Notes: generated from the letters alone by a model not told the origin. A stretch of 64,000 nt of DNA from Collimonas arenae (GCF_000786695.1 NZ_CP009962.1:2232001-2296000), one strand, 5' to 3'. Counted from the first letter of the stretch, positions 35,152 through 45,069 are shown. A program made the numbers and translations.

Positions 35152-35610
35152 ATGTCTGTATATGAAAAGTTGCAAGCCCTGAATATCACACTGCCTGCCG
35201 TTGCTGCGCCTGCGGCTGCGTATGTGATGTATGCCCAAAGCGGCAACACGGTTTACCTGTCCGGTCATTTGTCGAAGAAAGACGGCAAGATCTGGGTAGG
35301 GCAACTGGGCAAGGACATCACTACCGAAGAAGCCAAGCAAGCCGCACGCGGCATTGCGGTTGATCTGATCGCCACCTTGCAAGCTGCTTGCGGCGGCGAT
35401 CTGTTGCGCGTCAAACGCGTCGTCAAGCTGATGAGCCTGGTGAATTCAACGCCGGACTTTACAGAGCAGCACCTGGTCACTAACGGTGCCTCCGAACTGA
35501 TCGGCGAAGTGTTTGGCGAGCAGGGCAAACATGCCCGTTCCGCATTCGGTGTGGCACAGCTGCCGTTGGGCGCCTGCGTAGAAATCGAAATGATTGCTGA
35601 AATCGAATAG
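35152..35610 (+). CDS. RidA-family protein (YjgF/YER057c/UK114)
   Basis: A 152-residue trimeric enamine/imine deaminase family member. Sequence blocks are YVMYAQSGNTVYLSGHLSKKDG, AARGIAVDLIATLQAACGG and a FTEQHLVTNGASELIGEVFG region, ending LPLGACVEIEMIAEIE. RidA removes reactive 2-aminoacrylate and similar imines made by PLP enzymes. The canonical active-site Arg of RidA is expected in the RSAFGVAQLPLG segment (HARSAFGV), where Arg is present. It lies just before an aminotransferase and threonine aldolase, both PLP enzymes. Confidence 0.92.
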   Translation: MSVYEKLQALNITLPAVAAPAAAYVMYAQSGNTVYLSGHLSKKDGKIWVGQLGKDITTEEAKQAARGIAVDLIATLQAACGGDLLRVKRVVKLMSLVNSTPDFTEQHLVTNGASELIGEVFGEQGKHARSAFGVAQLPLGACVEIEMIAEIE

Positions 35611-35733
35611 TCCTCGCAGTTCTGGTAGCGCTAAAACGCTGCCAGCCCAGGAGACGGCAGATCATAAAAAATCACTAGGCGCGCCGCCATGGCGGCAGCC
35701 TTCCAGAATATAAGATCACTTGAAGAGAATCGT

Positions 35734-36927
35734 ATGAAAATCGAAAACCCAACCCCGCTGCAATGGCGTTTCTCGGAGCGCGCACAGAAACTGCAAAGTT
35801 CGGCCATCCGTGAAATCCTCAAGATCACCATGCGTCCGGAAATCATTTCCTTCGCCGGTGGCCTGCCATCGCCAGCCACATTCCCGGTCGAGCAACTGAA
35901 GGTCGCATTCGACAAGGTCTTGTCCTTGCAAGGCAAAATCGCCTTGCAATACGGACCGACAGACGGCTATGGCCCGCTGCGCGAATGGGTGGCCAATTCG
36001 TTGTCGACCGACGGCGCCAAGATCATGCCGAACCAGGTCATGATGACATCCGGATCGCAGCAAGGCCTGGATTTGCTGGGCAAGGTATTGATCGACGAAG
36101 GTAGCAAAGTGCTGGTCGAAACGCCAAGCTACCTCGGCGCCTTGCAAGCCTTTTCTTTGTATGGCCCGGAATTTGTTTCTGTGCCGAGCGACGACGGTGG
36201 CCTGATCCCGGAAACCGTGGCGACGCTTGGGCAGGGCGCGCGCATGTTGTACGCTTTGCCGAATTTCCAGAATCCGACCGGCCGTACTTTGACGGTAGAA
36301 CGCCGCCAGGCGCTGGTGAATATTTGCGCCCAGCTCGGTTTGCCGCTGATCGAGGACGATCCTTATGGCGCCCTCAGCTATCGCGGCGAGCCGTTGCCGA
36401 AGATGCTCAGCATGAATCCGGGCGGCGTGATTTACATGGGCTCATTCTCCAAGATACTGACGCCGGGAATACGCCTCGGTTACGTGGTAGCGCCGCGTGC
36501 GCTGATCGAAAAGATGGAGCAGGCCAAGCAAGCGACCGATCTGCACACTTCGCAGCTGACGCAAATGGTCGTGTACGAAACCATCAAGGACGGTTTCCTC
36601 GGCGAGCATATTCCGACCATCCGCAAGCTGTATTCGGACCAGTGCGACGCCATGCTGGACGCGCTGCAAACCTATTTCCCTGCCGGCGTCAGCTGGACCA
36701 AGCCAGAGGGCGGCATGTTCATCTGGGTGACCTTGCCAAAGCACATCGACAGTACCAAGTTGCTGGCCGAGGCGGTCGAACAGCACGTTGCATTCGTGCC
36801 GGGTGGACCGTTCTATGGCAATACGCCGGAACAGCACACCTTGCGCTTGAGCTTCGTGACCGTGCCGCCGGCGAAGATCCGCGAAGGGATCGAAAAGCTG
36901 GGTAAATTGATTGCCGCGAAACTCTAA
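35734..36927 (+). CDS. PLP-dependent aminotransferase (2-aminoadipate/LysN-like)
   Basis: A 397-residue fold-type I aminotransferase. Start 35734 (MKIENPTPLQWRFSERAQKL) has AGAG upstream; the longer frame adds an unlikely extension. Family blocks are ISFAGGLPSPATFPVE, TSGSQQGLDLLGKV, ALPNFQNPTG, LIEDDPYG and YMGSFSKILTPGIRLGY with the PLP lysine. It is free of a DNA-binding domain, unlike the MocR protein upstream. The group includes 2-aminoadipate, valine and aromatic transaminases. It starts 124 bases after RidA and runs into the aldolase gene. Confidence 0.9.
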   Translation: MKIENPTPLQWRFSERAQKLQSSAIREILKITMRPEIISFAGGLPSPATFPVEQLKVAFDKVLSLQGKIALQYGPTDGYGPLREWVANSLSTDGAKIMPNQVMMTSGSQQGLDLLGKVLIDEGSKVLVETPSYLGALQAFSLYGPEFVSVPSDDGGLIPETVATLGQGARMLYALPNFQNPTGRTLTVERRQALVNICAQLGLPLIEDDPYGALSYRGEPLPKMLSMNPGGVIYMGSFSKILTPGIRLGYVVAPRALIEKMEQAKQATDLHTSQLTQMVVYETIKDGFLGEHIPTIRKLYSDQCDAMLDALQTYFPAGVSWTKPEGGMFIWVTLPKHIDSTKLLAEAVEQHVAFVPGGPFYGNTPEQHTLRLSFVTVPPAKIREGIEKLGKLIAAKL

Positions 36928-36941
36928 GATCTCTATCGACT

Positions 36942-37997
36942 ATGCAAGCCCTCGTGTCGCCGTCTTTGCAACACTTCGCCTCCGATAACCAGGCAGGTAT
37001 TTGCCCCGAAGCGCTTGAGTATCTGCTCAAGAGCAACGACAGCGGCCACGAGCCGTCGTATGGCGACGACGCCTGGACTCAGCGCGTATGCGACCGCATG
37101 CGCGATTTGTTCCAGACCGATTGCGACGTCTTCTTCGTCTTCAACGGCACTGCCGCCAACTCGCTGGCGCTGGCATCGCTGTGCCAGTCTTATCACTCAG
37201 TGATTTGCCATGAGCTGGCGCATATCGAAACCGACGAATGCGGCGGCCCGGAATTTTTTTCCAACGGCTCCAAACTGCTGACGGCCAAAGGTGAAAACGG
37301 TAAGTTGACACCGGATGCGATCGAAGCGCTGGTGACCAAGCGCTCCGATATCCATTACCCGCGGCCAAAGGTAGTCAGCATCACGCAATCGACCGAAGTC
37401 GGCACTGTCTACACAGTGGAGGAAGTGCGGGCGATTGCGGCGATTGCCAAGCGCCGTCAGTTAAAAGTTCACATGGACGGTGCACGCTTCGCTAATGCGG
37501 TAGCGGCATTGGACGTGCATCCCTCCGAAATAACCTGGCGCGCCGGCGTCGATGTCTTGTGCTTTGGCGGTACCAAGAACGGTTTGCCGGTAGGTGAGAT
37601 CGTGGTGTTTTTTGATAAACAGTTGGCCGAGGATTTTGCCTACCGCGTCAAACAGGCAGGTCAGCTTGCTTCCAAAATGCGCTTTATGTCGGCGCCGTGG
37701 CTGGGTTTGCTCGACAACGATGTCTGGTTGCGCAATGCCCGTCATGCCAACGCTATGGCCAAGCTGCTGCATCAACGTTTGACGGATATAGCTGGAGTGA
37801 AGGTATTGTTCGAACCGCAGGCGAACGCTGTTTTTGCCGAGTTGCCGGATCACGCCGCGGCGGCGATGCGGGCGCGTGGCTGGAAATTCTATCAATTCAT
37901 CGGTGCCGGCGGTTGCCGTCTGATGTGTGCATGGGACACCCGGCAAGAGACGGTGGAACGCTTTGCTGCCGAGTTGCGGAGTTTGTGCATAGTCTAG
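36942..37997 (+). CDS. ltaE: Low-specificity L-threonine aldolase
   Basis: A 351-residue PLP enzyme splitting threonine or allo-threonine into glycine and acetaldehyde. Lys212 in CFGGTKNGLPVGE is the PLP lysine; FNGTAANSLAL (67-77), HMDGARFANAVAAL and DECGG fit the family. It follows the aminotransferase gene by 14 bases, so these two (and maybe RidA) form one operon. Together with kbl-tdh upstream, the window carries two routes from threonine to glycine. A terminator hairpin follows. Confidence 0.93.
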   Translation: MQALVSPSLQHFASDNQAGICPEALEYLLKSNDSGHEPSYGDDAWTQRVCDRMRDLFQTDCDVFFVFNGTAANSLALASLCQSYHSVICHELAHIETDECGGPEFFSNGSKLLTAKGENGKLTPDAIEALVTKRSDIHYPRPKVVSITQSTEVGTVYTVEEVRAIAAIAKRRQLKVHMDGARFANAVAALDVHPSEITWRAGVDVLCFGGTKNGLPVGEIVVFFDKQLAEDFAYRVKQAGQLASKMRFMSAPWLGLLDNDVWLRNARHANAMAKLLHQRLTDIAGVKVLFEPQANAVFAELPDHAAAAMRARGWKFYQFIGAGGCRLMCAWDTRQETVERFAAELRSLCIV

Positions 37998-38038
37998 CTG
38001 CAGTATGTCTGTGCATAAAAAAACCGGCTTGAAGCCTA

Positions 38039-38071
38039 ATGCCGTTCAGTTAAGAGTGAACGGCATTTTTA
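38039..38071 (+). terminator. Terminator of ltaE
   Basis: AATGCCGTTCA and TGAACGGCAT(T) make a 10-bp stem with an 8-base loop, followed by five T residues, 42 bases after the ltaE stop. Its left arm lies inside the larger inverted repeat. Confidence 0.78.
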
Positions 38072-38137
38072 TTTATGGCAAGTTACCGGCATCCATGAAG
38101 CATTTGCGAGAAAGGCTGGTTACCTCCTGAATGAAGA

Positions 38138-38167
38138 ACGGCCCGGTCATCAGTTCGACCGGGCCGT
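38138..38167. terminator. G+C-rich hairpin between ltaE and parC
   Basis: ACGGCCCGGTC and GACCGGGCCGT form a perfect 11-bp stem with an 8-base loop. It lies 89 bases beyond the parC stop. The minus strand continues TTCTTC, a poor T-tract, so it is a weak candidate terminator for parC. Confidence 0.45.
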
Positions 38168-38255
38168 CAAGGGCAGGCCAAAGAAATATGCCGTTCGGGT
38201 AACAAAGAAAAATCCTTAACTGAACGGCATTAGGCTTGAAGCCGGGTTTTTATTT

Positions 38256-40574
38256 TCAACTCACTGCAGTCAGCGTCGCAGGCTTCAGTTTCGATTCCAG
38301 CATTTTTCCTTTACGCGCCCGTTTGCCGATATGCAGCGCCAGGCCTGACGCCGACAGGGTCACTTGCTGCTCCTTGCCGCCGCGGCCAACACCGGTCACC
38401 AGAACACCGCGCTGGCTGATCGGTTGCGCCGCCAGCAGTTTCTCGTTGGTCTCCAGTTCCATCAAGATGACGCCGCGGCCACCATTGCTGAGCGATTTGC
38501 ATTCATCCAGTCCGAATACCAGCAGACGTCCTTTTTCCGACAGGCAGGCAATTGCGCTGGCGGTGCTGCCCAATGGCTGTGGCGGCAAGGGGAGGTCGCC
38601 TTCATCCAGCGTGACATAGGCTTTGCCCGCTTTGACCCGGCTCAGCATGTCACCCAGCTTGGCGGTGAAGCCATAGCCGCCGGAACTGGCCAGCAACAGG
38701 GTAGCGTCAAGCGGTCCGGCGAAATAGTGCAGTATGCTGCTGCCGTTGGCGAGGTCGATCAGGGTGGTGATCGGGACGCCGTCGCCGCGGGCGTTGGGCA
38801 GCGTTGCTACCGACACAGAATAGATGCGGCCGTTGGAGCCGAATACCAGCAGATTGTCGACAGTGCGGCACTCGAACGCACCGTACAAGGTATCGCCGGC
38901 CTTGAAGCCGAACTGGCTGGCGTCATGGCCATGGCCGGTGCGTGCCCGTACCCAGCCTTTTTGCGAAATGATGACGGTAACAGGCTCATCGATGATTTTG
39001 GTTTCCACCACGGCCTTTTCGGCCGCTTCGATCAGGGTGCGGCGGGCATCGCCGAATTGCTTCTGGTCTGTTTCGATTTCCTTGATGATCAGACGCTTCA
39101 TTGAGGTCGGATTATCAAGCAGGTCTTGCAGCGTGGCTTTTTCATTGCGCAGCTCGGCCAACTCTTGCTGGATCTTGATCGATTCCAGCCGCGCCAACTG
39201 GCGCAAGCGGATTTCAAGAATATCTTCGGCCTGGCGGTCAGACAGATTGAAGGCTGCGATCAGCGCGGGCTTAGGTTCATCCGATTCGCGGATCAGCTTG
39301 ATTACCTTGTCGATATTCAGCAGGATTGCTTCGCGGCCTTCCAGGATATGGATGCGGTCTTCGATTTTTTGCAGCTTGAACTGCGAGCGACGGGTGACCG
39401 TGACGAAGCGGAAGCTGATCCATTCGCGCAGGATCATCCCCAGGCCCTTCTGGCGCGGACGGCCATCGCCGCCGATCATCACCAGATTGATCGAGGCGCT
39501 GCTTTCCAGCGAGGTGTGGGCCAACAGCATGTTGGTGAATTCCGTCTGGTCGAGGTTTTTCGATTTCGGCTCGAACACCAGGCGGACCGGGGCATCTCGC
39601 CCGGATTCATCGCGTACCGTATCGAGCACTGACAAGATGGATGCCTTGAGCGCGATTTGATCTGGCGTCAGGGTTTTCTTGCCGAGCTTGATTTTCGGAT
39701 TGGTCAGTTCTTCGATTTCTTCCAGGATCTTTTGCGAAGAGGCGCCCGGCGGCAATTCAGTGACGACAGCTTGCCACTGGCCGCGCGCCAGGTCTTCGAT
39801 TTTCCAGGTGGCGCGTACTTTCAGACTGCCGCGGCCGCTTTCGTACATCTCGGAAATCGCGGTGGCCGAGGTAATGATCTGGCCGCCGCCAGGGAAGTCC
39901 GGTCCCGGAATGATTTGCATCAGCTCCGCATGGCTCAGCGCCGGATTGCGGATCAAGGCGACCGCCGCTTTGGCGACTTCTTGCAAATTGTGCGATGGAA
40001 TTTCCGTGGCCAGGCCGACCGCAATACCGGATGCACCATTCAGCAGAACGAAGGGCAGACGCGCCGGCAGCAGTTTCGGTTCTTCGGTAGAGCCATCATA
40101 GTTTGGCTGGAAATCGACCGTGCCCATGTCGATTTCTTCCAACAGCAGGCGGGCAATCGGCGTCAGACGCGCTTCGGTGTAACGCATCGCCGCGGCGCCG
40201 TCGCCATCGCGCGAACCGAAGTTACCTTGGCCATCGACCAGCGGATAGCGCAACGAGAAATCCTGCGTCATCCGGACCAATGCGTCATACACCGACTGGT
40301 CGCCATGCGGGTGCAATTTACCCAGCACATCGCCCACCACCAGCGCTGACTTGCGCGGCTTGGCGGCGGCGTTCAGGCCCAATTCGCTCATCGCATACAG
40401 GATGCGGCGCTGCACCGGCTTCTGGCCGTCGGAGACATCGGGCAGGGCACGGCCCTTAACTACCGAAATGGCATAGTCGAGATAAGCGCGTTCAGCAAAA
40501 GTGGCAAGGGTTAAAGATTCAGCGTCGGGGGTTGGTGCATCTGGTGTTGCAAACAGATCGTTTTGGTCGGTCAT
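38256..40574 (-). CDS. parC: DNA topoisomerase IV subunit A
   Basis: A 772-residue subunit that cuts and rejoins DNA to unlink daughter chromosomes. The catalytic Tyr132 lies in AMRYTEARL; the N-terminal winged-helix and tower are followed by a shortened C-terminal beta-pinwheel (about 500-770), as in ParC rather than GyrA. The fluoroquinolone-determining loop reads [12 protein letters not shown]; Gln93 stands where E. coli ParC has Ser80, which may lower intrinsic quinolone sensitivity (inference). parE and a lytic transglycosylase lie upstream on the same strand. Confidence 0.96.
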   Translation of the reverse strand: MTDQNDLFATPDAPTPDAESLTLATFAERAYLDYAISVVKGRALPDVSDGQKPVQRRILYAMSELGLNAAAKPRKSALVVGDVLGKLHPHGDQSVYDALVRMTQDFSLRYPLVDGQGNFGSRDGDGAAAMRYTEARLTPIARLLLEEIDMGTVDFQPNYDGSTEEPKLLPARLPFVLLNGASGIAVGLATEIPSHNLQEVAKAAVALIRNPALSHAELMQIIPGPDFPGGGQIITSATAISEMYESGRGSLKVRATWKIEDLARGQWQAVVTELPPGASSQKILEEIEELTNPKIKLGKKTLTPDQIALKASILSVLDTVRDESGRDAPVRLVFEPKSKNLDQTEFTNMLLAHTSLESSASINLVMIGGDGRPRQKGLGMILREWISFRFVTVTRRSQFKLQKIEDRIHILEGREAILLNIDKVIKLIRESDEPKPALIAAFNLSDRQAEDILEIRLRQLARLESIKIQQELAELRNEKATLQDLLDNPTSMKRLIIKEIETDQKQFGDARRTLIEAAEKAVVETKIIDEPVTVIISQKGWVRARTGHGHDASQFGFKAGDTLYGAFECRTVDNLLVFGSNGRIYSVSVATLPNARGDGVPITTLIDLANGSSILHYFAGPLDATLLLASSGGYGFTAKLGDMLSRVKAGKAYVTLDEGDLPLPPQPLGSTASAIACLSEKGRLLVFGLDECKSLSNGGRGVILMELETNEKLLAAQPISQRGVLVTGVGRGGKEQQVTLSASGLALHIGKRARKGKMLESKLKPATLTAVS

Positions 40575-40663
40575 GGAGATTCGGAAATTATTCGACAGTT
40601 GTTCGGCAGTTGTTCGGGCTATATGACTTGCGGGTTTTATTGTGCTTTTCTATTCGCGCTGTT

Positions 40664-41533
40664 TTATTCGATTATAGGTGTTGCGGTCGCCGGCAGGGCT
40701 GCTGCTGCAGGCGGAATCACGTTTACGTCGAGCGTGGCTGGTGTCGGCGTCAGGTCGGACGGCATATTGCGGCGGCCAGGAATCACCAGCTGGATGCGTC
40801 TCAAGCTGCCATTCGGCTTGGTGGAGGAATCAAGTCCGGGTTTGTACAATTGGTAAAACTGCCGGACTAGTTGTACATAATTACGGGTTTCCGGATACGG
40901 TGGTATCTGGTTGTTGTACTTTTGCACTGCGCCTTCGCCGGCGTTATACGACGCTATCACCAGTTCTTGCTGGGCTGGATAGAGTTTCAGCAAATCGCGC
41001 AGATAGCGTGCGCCTAGCCTGATATTTGTAGCGGGATCGGTCAGCTTTTGTTCGATCGGCCTTTTCTTGTCGCCAGTCAGGCCGTAACGCTCGGCGGTGG
41101 CGGGCATGATCTGCATCAAGCCGATCGCGCCCTTGGGCGATACAGCGCCGGGATTAAAGCCGGATTCGGCCGCCATCACCGCCTTCAGCAAGGCAGGTTC
41201 GAGCGCAAACTCTTGCGCCGCCTGATTGACCAGTTGCTCGTATTTCTTCAGGTTCGGATGTTGCGACAGGTAGCGAAACAGCGGGCTGTCGCGCAACTTC
41301 GGATCCAGCGGTTTTGTGTTCTTGCCGCTCAGCTGCGATGAATCGAAAGAGCCGTCGCCGCGCATGAACAACTGATAACGCTCATCCAGTTTTTCAGTCG
41401 AAAAATGGCCCATGCCGTCAGCATCGATATAGCCGAAGATATCCGCGCGCGCACTGCCGACCGCGGTCATAAGCGCGAGCGTCAGCAGAGTAGCTGTGAG
41501 GAGTTGGCCCAAATGATGACGAAGCTGCATCAT
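40664..41533 (-). CDS. Secreted lytic transglycosylase (Slt-like)
   Basis: A 289-residue periplasmic murein hydrolase with a signal peptide (about 1-30), a DUF4124-like N-terminal piece (DIFGYIDADGMGHFSTEKLD) and an SLT domain (about 100-235). The catalytic Glu123 lies in AVMAAESGFNPGAVSPKGAI GLMQIMP; YNAGEGAVQKYNNQIPPYPE follows. It cleaves peptidoglycan to 1,6-anhydro products. Two adjacent ATG codons (41531 and 41528) are possible starts. It sits between parE and parC. Confidence 0.92.
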   Translation of the reverse strand: MMQLRHHLGQLLTATLLTLALMTAVGSARADIFGYIDADGMGHFSTEKLDERYQLFMRGDGSFDSSQLSGKNTKPLDPKLRDSPLFRYLSQHPNLKKYEQLVNQAAQEFALEPALLKAVMAAESGFNPGAVSPKGAIGLMQIMPATAERYGLTGDKKRPIEQKLTDPATNIRLGARYLRDLLKLYPAQQELVIASYNAGEGAVQKYNNQIPPYPETRNYVQLVRQFYQLYKPGLDSSTKPNGSLRRIQLVIPGRRNMPSDLTPTPATLDVNVIPPAAAALPATATPIIE

Positions 41534-41882
41534 TTTCTATTGCGGGCCAAGCTTCGAGGCGGTGATGTTACGGTGTTTCATTAAAAACAATATCCTTTGT
41601 ATGTGCAAGTTCAGCGGTGACTTGCAATAAAACCCAGGCGCATGCATACACAAGCAAATACGCAAACAAATACGCTAATAAGCGAGGCGGCTACCCATGC
41701 TGCTGCAGGATGCGCACTACAGGAAAAATCAGTTGATCGCTGGTAATCCGGCAAGCCGGATCATGCGTAATGAATCGTAAAACAGCGACCATCATAATAC
41801 GTTTCGCCGATACGGATGGCGGACGGTAAAATTGTTACCAATATTGCCATCCGCTTTCAATACTTGCCAACGCGCACCGCAT
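41534..41882. other. Intergenic region between lytic transglycosylase and parE
   Basis: No gene is seen in these 349 bases. A short repeated AAATACGC motif occurs near 41655-41680, and the sequence is A+T-rich around 41640-41700, which probably holds the transglycosylase promoter. No clear terminator for parE is visible. Confidence 0.35.
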
Positions 41883-43883
41883 TTAGATATCTGCCTCAGC
41901 TTCGTTCCCATGTTCTTCGATCCAGGCCCGTCGAGCCGCAGCTTCGCCTTTACCCATCAGCATGTTGAAACGGTTTTCCGAGGCTTGCAGATCAAAATTA
42001 CCAAGCGAAACCGGCAACAAACGGCGGGTATCCGGATTCATCGTGGTTTCCCACAATTGTTCCGCGTTCATTTCACCGAGGCCTTTGAAGCGCGAGATTG
42101 ACCAGGCCGTTTCTTTGACCCCGTCCTTGCGCAATTTATCTTCAATGGCTTCAAGCTCGCCATCATCCAGCGCGTATATCTTCTGCGCCGGCTTCTTGCC
42201 ACGCGCCGGGGCGTCGACCCGATACAGCGGCGGCCGCGCGATACAGATATTGCCGCGGCCGATCAGTTGCGGGAAATGGCGGAAAAACAGCGTCAGCAAC
42301 AAGACCTGGATGTGTGACCCGTCGACGTCCGCATCGGACAGGATGCAAATCTTGCCATAGCGCAGACCGCTGAAATCAACGGTGTCGTCTTTGCCATGAG
42401 GATCGACGCCGATAGCGACGGCGATATCATGGATTTCATTGTTGGCGAACAAGCGGTCGCGCTCGGTTTCCCAGGAATTCAGCACCTTGCCGCGCAAGGG
42501 CAATATCGCCTGGAATTCCTTGTCGCGCCCCATTTTTGCCGAGCCGCCCGCGGAGTCGCCCTCAACCAGGAACAATTCATTGCGGGTAATATCGCTGGAT
42601 TCGCAATCGGTCAGCTTGCCCGGCAAAACCGCCACGCCGGAAGATTTTTTCTTTTCGACTTTTTGCGCCGAGCGCAAACGGTTTTGTGCTTGCTTGATGA
42701 CCAGATCGGCCAGCTTCTTGCCATATTCAACGTGCTGGTTCAGCCACAGCTCCAGCGCCGGCCGCGTATAAGTCGACACCAGCCGCACCGCATCGCGCGA
42801 ATTCAAGCGTTCCTTGATCTGGCCCTGGAATTGCGGGTCCAGCACTTTAGCGGACAGCACGAAGGAAACACGGGCAAACACGTCCTCTGGCAACAGCTTG
42901 ACGCCTTTGGGCAGCAAGGAGTGCATTTCGACGAAGCTTTTGACTGCTCCAAACAGGCCTTCGCGCAAGCCCGATTCGTGGGTGCCACCGGCCGAAGTGG
43001 GAATCAGGTTGACATAGGATTCGCGCACGATCCCGCCGTCTTCGGTCCAGGCGACTACCCAGGCCGCGCCTTCGCCTTCTGCAAATCCTTCTGCATCGGC
43101 ATTGGCGTATTGTTCGCCTTCGAACAGCGGGATCAGCGGTTCGGCATTCGACGACTGCGCCAGCGATTCCATCAGGTAGCCGCGTAAGCCCTGATCGTAT
43201 TGCCAGGTCTGGCTGTCGCCGGTCTTGGCATTGAGCAGCGTGACCTTGACGCCAGGCAGCAGCACCGCTTTGGAGCGCAGCAGGCGCTGCAGTTCCGGTT
43301 GCGAGATAGCCGGCGAATCGAAGTATTTCGGATTTGGCCACGCAGTGACGCGGGTGCCGGACTTCTTGTCGTCGCGGCCTATGGCGCGCGATTTCAGTTT
43401 TTCAATGACCTCGCCGTCGGCGAATACCATGTGATGTACGCCATTGCCTTGATCATCTTTGCGCCAGACCGTGATCTCAAGACGCGAGGAAAGGGCGTTG
43501 GTAACCGACACGCCGACGCCATGCAAGCCGCCGGAAAAGGAATAGGCGCCGCCGCTACCCTTGTCGAACTTGCCGCCTGCATGCAAGCGGGTGAAAACAA
43601 TTTCCACCGTCGGTACTTTTTCTTCCGGATGCAGCCCTACCGGAATACCGCGACCGTCGTCCTCGACGCTGACGCTGCCGTCGGTATTCAGGGTGACCAG
43701 GATATTCTTGCAATAACCGCCGAGTGCTTCGTCCGAGGCGTTGTCGATCACTTCCTGAATGATATGCAGCGGATTTTCAGTGCGGGTGTACATGCCTGGG
43801 CGTTGCTTTACCGGCTCCAGGCCTTTCAATACACGGATCGATGATTCGCTATAGTCAGATTGCGGTGATTTTTTGGTTGCCAT
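41883..43883 (-). CDS. parE: DNA topoisomerase IV subunit B
   Basis: A 666-residue ATPase subunit partnering ParC. GHKL ATPase motifs include DNASDEALGG, DDGRGIPV and GGLHGVGVSVTNAL; the TOPRIM domain has EGDSAGGSAKMGRD and DADVDGSHI, with C-terminal RFKGLGEMNAEQLWETTM. The short length and the ParE-type loops distinguish it from GyrB. ATG at 43883 is in a region with a long intergenic gap. It is on the minus strand with parC, separated by the lytic transglycosylase. Confidence 0.96.
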   Translation of the reverse strand: MATKKSPQSDYSESSIRVLKGLEPVKQRPGMYTRTENPLHIIQEVIDNASDEALGGYCKNILVTLNTDGSVSVEDDGRGIPVGLHPEEKVPTVEIVFTRLHAGGKFDKGSGGAYSFSGGLHGVGVSVTNALSSRLEITVWRKDDQGNGVHHMVFADGEVIEKLKSRAIGRDDKKSGTRVTAWPNPKYFDSPAISQPELQRLLRSKAVLLPGVKVTLLNAKTGDSQTWQYDQGLRGYLMESLAQSSNAEPLIPLFEGEQYANADAEGFAEGEGAAWVVAWTEDGGIVRESYVNLIPTSAGGTHESGLREGLFGAVKSFVEMHSLLPKGVKLLPEDVFARVSFVLSAKVLDPQFQGQIKERLNSRDAVRLVSTYTRPALELWLNQHVEYGKKLADLVIKQAQNRLRSAQKVEKKKSSGVAVLPGKLTDCESSDITRNELFLVEGDSAGGSAKMGRDKEFQAILPLRGKVLNSWETERDRLFANNEIHDIAVAIGVDPHGKDDTVDFSGLRYGKICILSDADVDGSHIQVLLLTLFFRHFPQLIGRGNICIARPPLYRVDAPARGKKPAQKIYALDDGELEAIEDKLRKDGVKETAWSISRFKGLGEMNAEQLWETTMNPDTRRLLPVSLGNFDLQASENRFNMLMGKGEAAARRAWIEEHGNEAEADI

Positions 43884-44223
43884 TCAGTCGGTTCAGGTTA
43901 AATGTGGAATATTGTCAATTTACAACTAAATTCGGGATTGCTCGTTATTATCCTGTGCGCATTCTAATGAAAAAGCCGACAGGGTGGTGACAATGTGCCG
44001 ATGCGATGACAGCAGGCTGCGCCAGGCTGCTGATTCCAAGCAGTCTTGCATCGCCAGGCGTTAACCACACAGAGGGAGCGTATCCAGATTTAGTGCCGAT
44101 TTTATTGAAAATCAGCAATGAAATGTTGCTGTTTTTGCACAGTGTATTGATAAAAATAAAAGTCAAATAAAGACACTGCTATTATGCTTTCGTCAGGGTT
44201 AGCGCAACAGGGGGCATACAAAA
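43884..44223. other. Divergent intergenic region between parE and the pseudo-receiver gene
   Basis: These 340 bases encode nothing convincing. A TATTAT at 44180-44185 could be a -10 for the rightward gene, but no suitable -35 lies upstream. The middle contains a G+C-rich patch with CAGCAG/CTGCTG arms near 44004-44026; nothing further can be said. Confidence 0.35.
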
Positions 44224-45069
44224 ATGAAAAATCATAACGCACCATTCGCCATTCGTTTCATCGGATTTTCCGCAAGGGAAATCAATATTTTCGACGCTAC
44301 TTTTTCAGTCGAACAAAATCGTCAGAAGCAGTATTTTCGCTTATTCGCCGACAGCTTGCAGGAGCCGGACCTGTATCTGGTCAATTCCGACGACCTGAAG
44401 GCACTGGCGATGCTGGCCGACATGGAGCCGAACAACCTGCGGCCGGTGCTACTGGTCGGCACGCCGCATGTGGAGCTGCCGTTTGCCTGTGTCGAGCGCC
44501 CCATCCGCTGGCTCAAGCTGTTCGATGCGCTGGACACCTTGATGGAGCGGCGTCAGATCATGCTGGCCAAGCAAAATCCATCCGATGCGACGCTGGCGAG
44601 CAACGTACCGGAGCGGCGCCGGCGCGAGCGCCTCGACCTCGACCTGACCGACCCGCTCGAATACGAACGCATGCGGAATAAGCAGCCGCAAAGCGACCGT
44701 ATCCTGGTGATCGATAATCAATCGGCCTTCCGCGACGACCTGGCGCTCGCTTTGGCGCATCATGTCGTGCCGGTGGAATGGGTGGGCACACCGGACGCAG
44801 CAGCCGAAGTGTATACAAGGCTCAGCATCTCAGTTGTGCTGATCAACCCAAAACTGGCGCATGTCGATCCCTATGAGTTGTGCACGGAGATCAAGCGCCA
44901 GCATCCAAACACGCGGATCGCGGTGGTTTTCCTGATTGAAAAGGATTTTGCATACGACCATGTAAGGGCAAGTCAGGTCGGTTGCGACGGTTTTCTGCAC
45001 CGGCATCTGGAGCAGCCGCAAATCCTGCTGGCGATCGGGAAATTCCTGTCGCTGCGGGACCGGGTTTAA
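44224..45069 (+). CDS. Tandem pseudo-receiver (response-regulator-like) protein
   Basis: A 281-residue cytoplasmic protein that looks like two receiver (CheY-like) domains, about 8-110 and 158-278. The C-terminal one begins RILVIDNQSAF with an acidic Asp164 but has Asn208 (VVLINPKLAHVDPYEL) where a true receiver carries its phosphorylated Asp. The conserved Lys position (YLxKP) reads FLHRHLEQ. The N-terminal one has PDLYLVNSDD, also lacking the phospho-Asp. So it probably signals without phosphorylation, as a docking or adaptor protein. No DNA-binding domain or kinase gene adjoins it. Confidence 0.7.
   Translation: MKNHNAPFAIRFIGFSAREINIFDATFSVEQNRQKQYFRLFADSLQEPDLYLVNSDDLKALAMLADMEPNNLRPVLLVGTPHVELPFACVERPIRWLKLFDALDTLMERRQIMLAKQNPSDATLASNVPERRRRERLDLDLTDPLEYERMRNKQPQSDRILVIDNQSAFRDDLALALAHHVVPVEWVGTPDAAAEVYTRLSISVVLINPKLAHVDPYELCTEIKRQHPNTRIAVVFLIEKDFAYDHVRASQVGCDGFLHRHLEQPQILLAIGKFLSLRDRV

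Larger units (their letters stand above)
38018..38251. repeat. Gene-free segment bounded by long inverted repeats
   Basis: An arm at 38018-38054 and its reverse complement at 38215-38251 match over ~37 bases with few mismatches; AAGCCTAATGCCGTTCAGTTAAG (38032-38054) is exact in both. The ~160-base interior contains another TGCCGTTC copy (38189), so this octamer occurs four times (two each way). The segment lies between ltaE and parC stops, encodes nothing, and includes the two hairpins below. It could be a small non-autonomous repeat element, a structured 3' RNA or a duplicated terminator. Confidence 0.7.
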
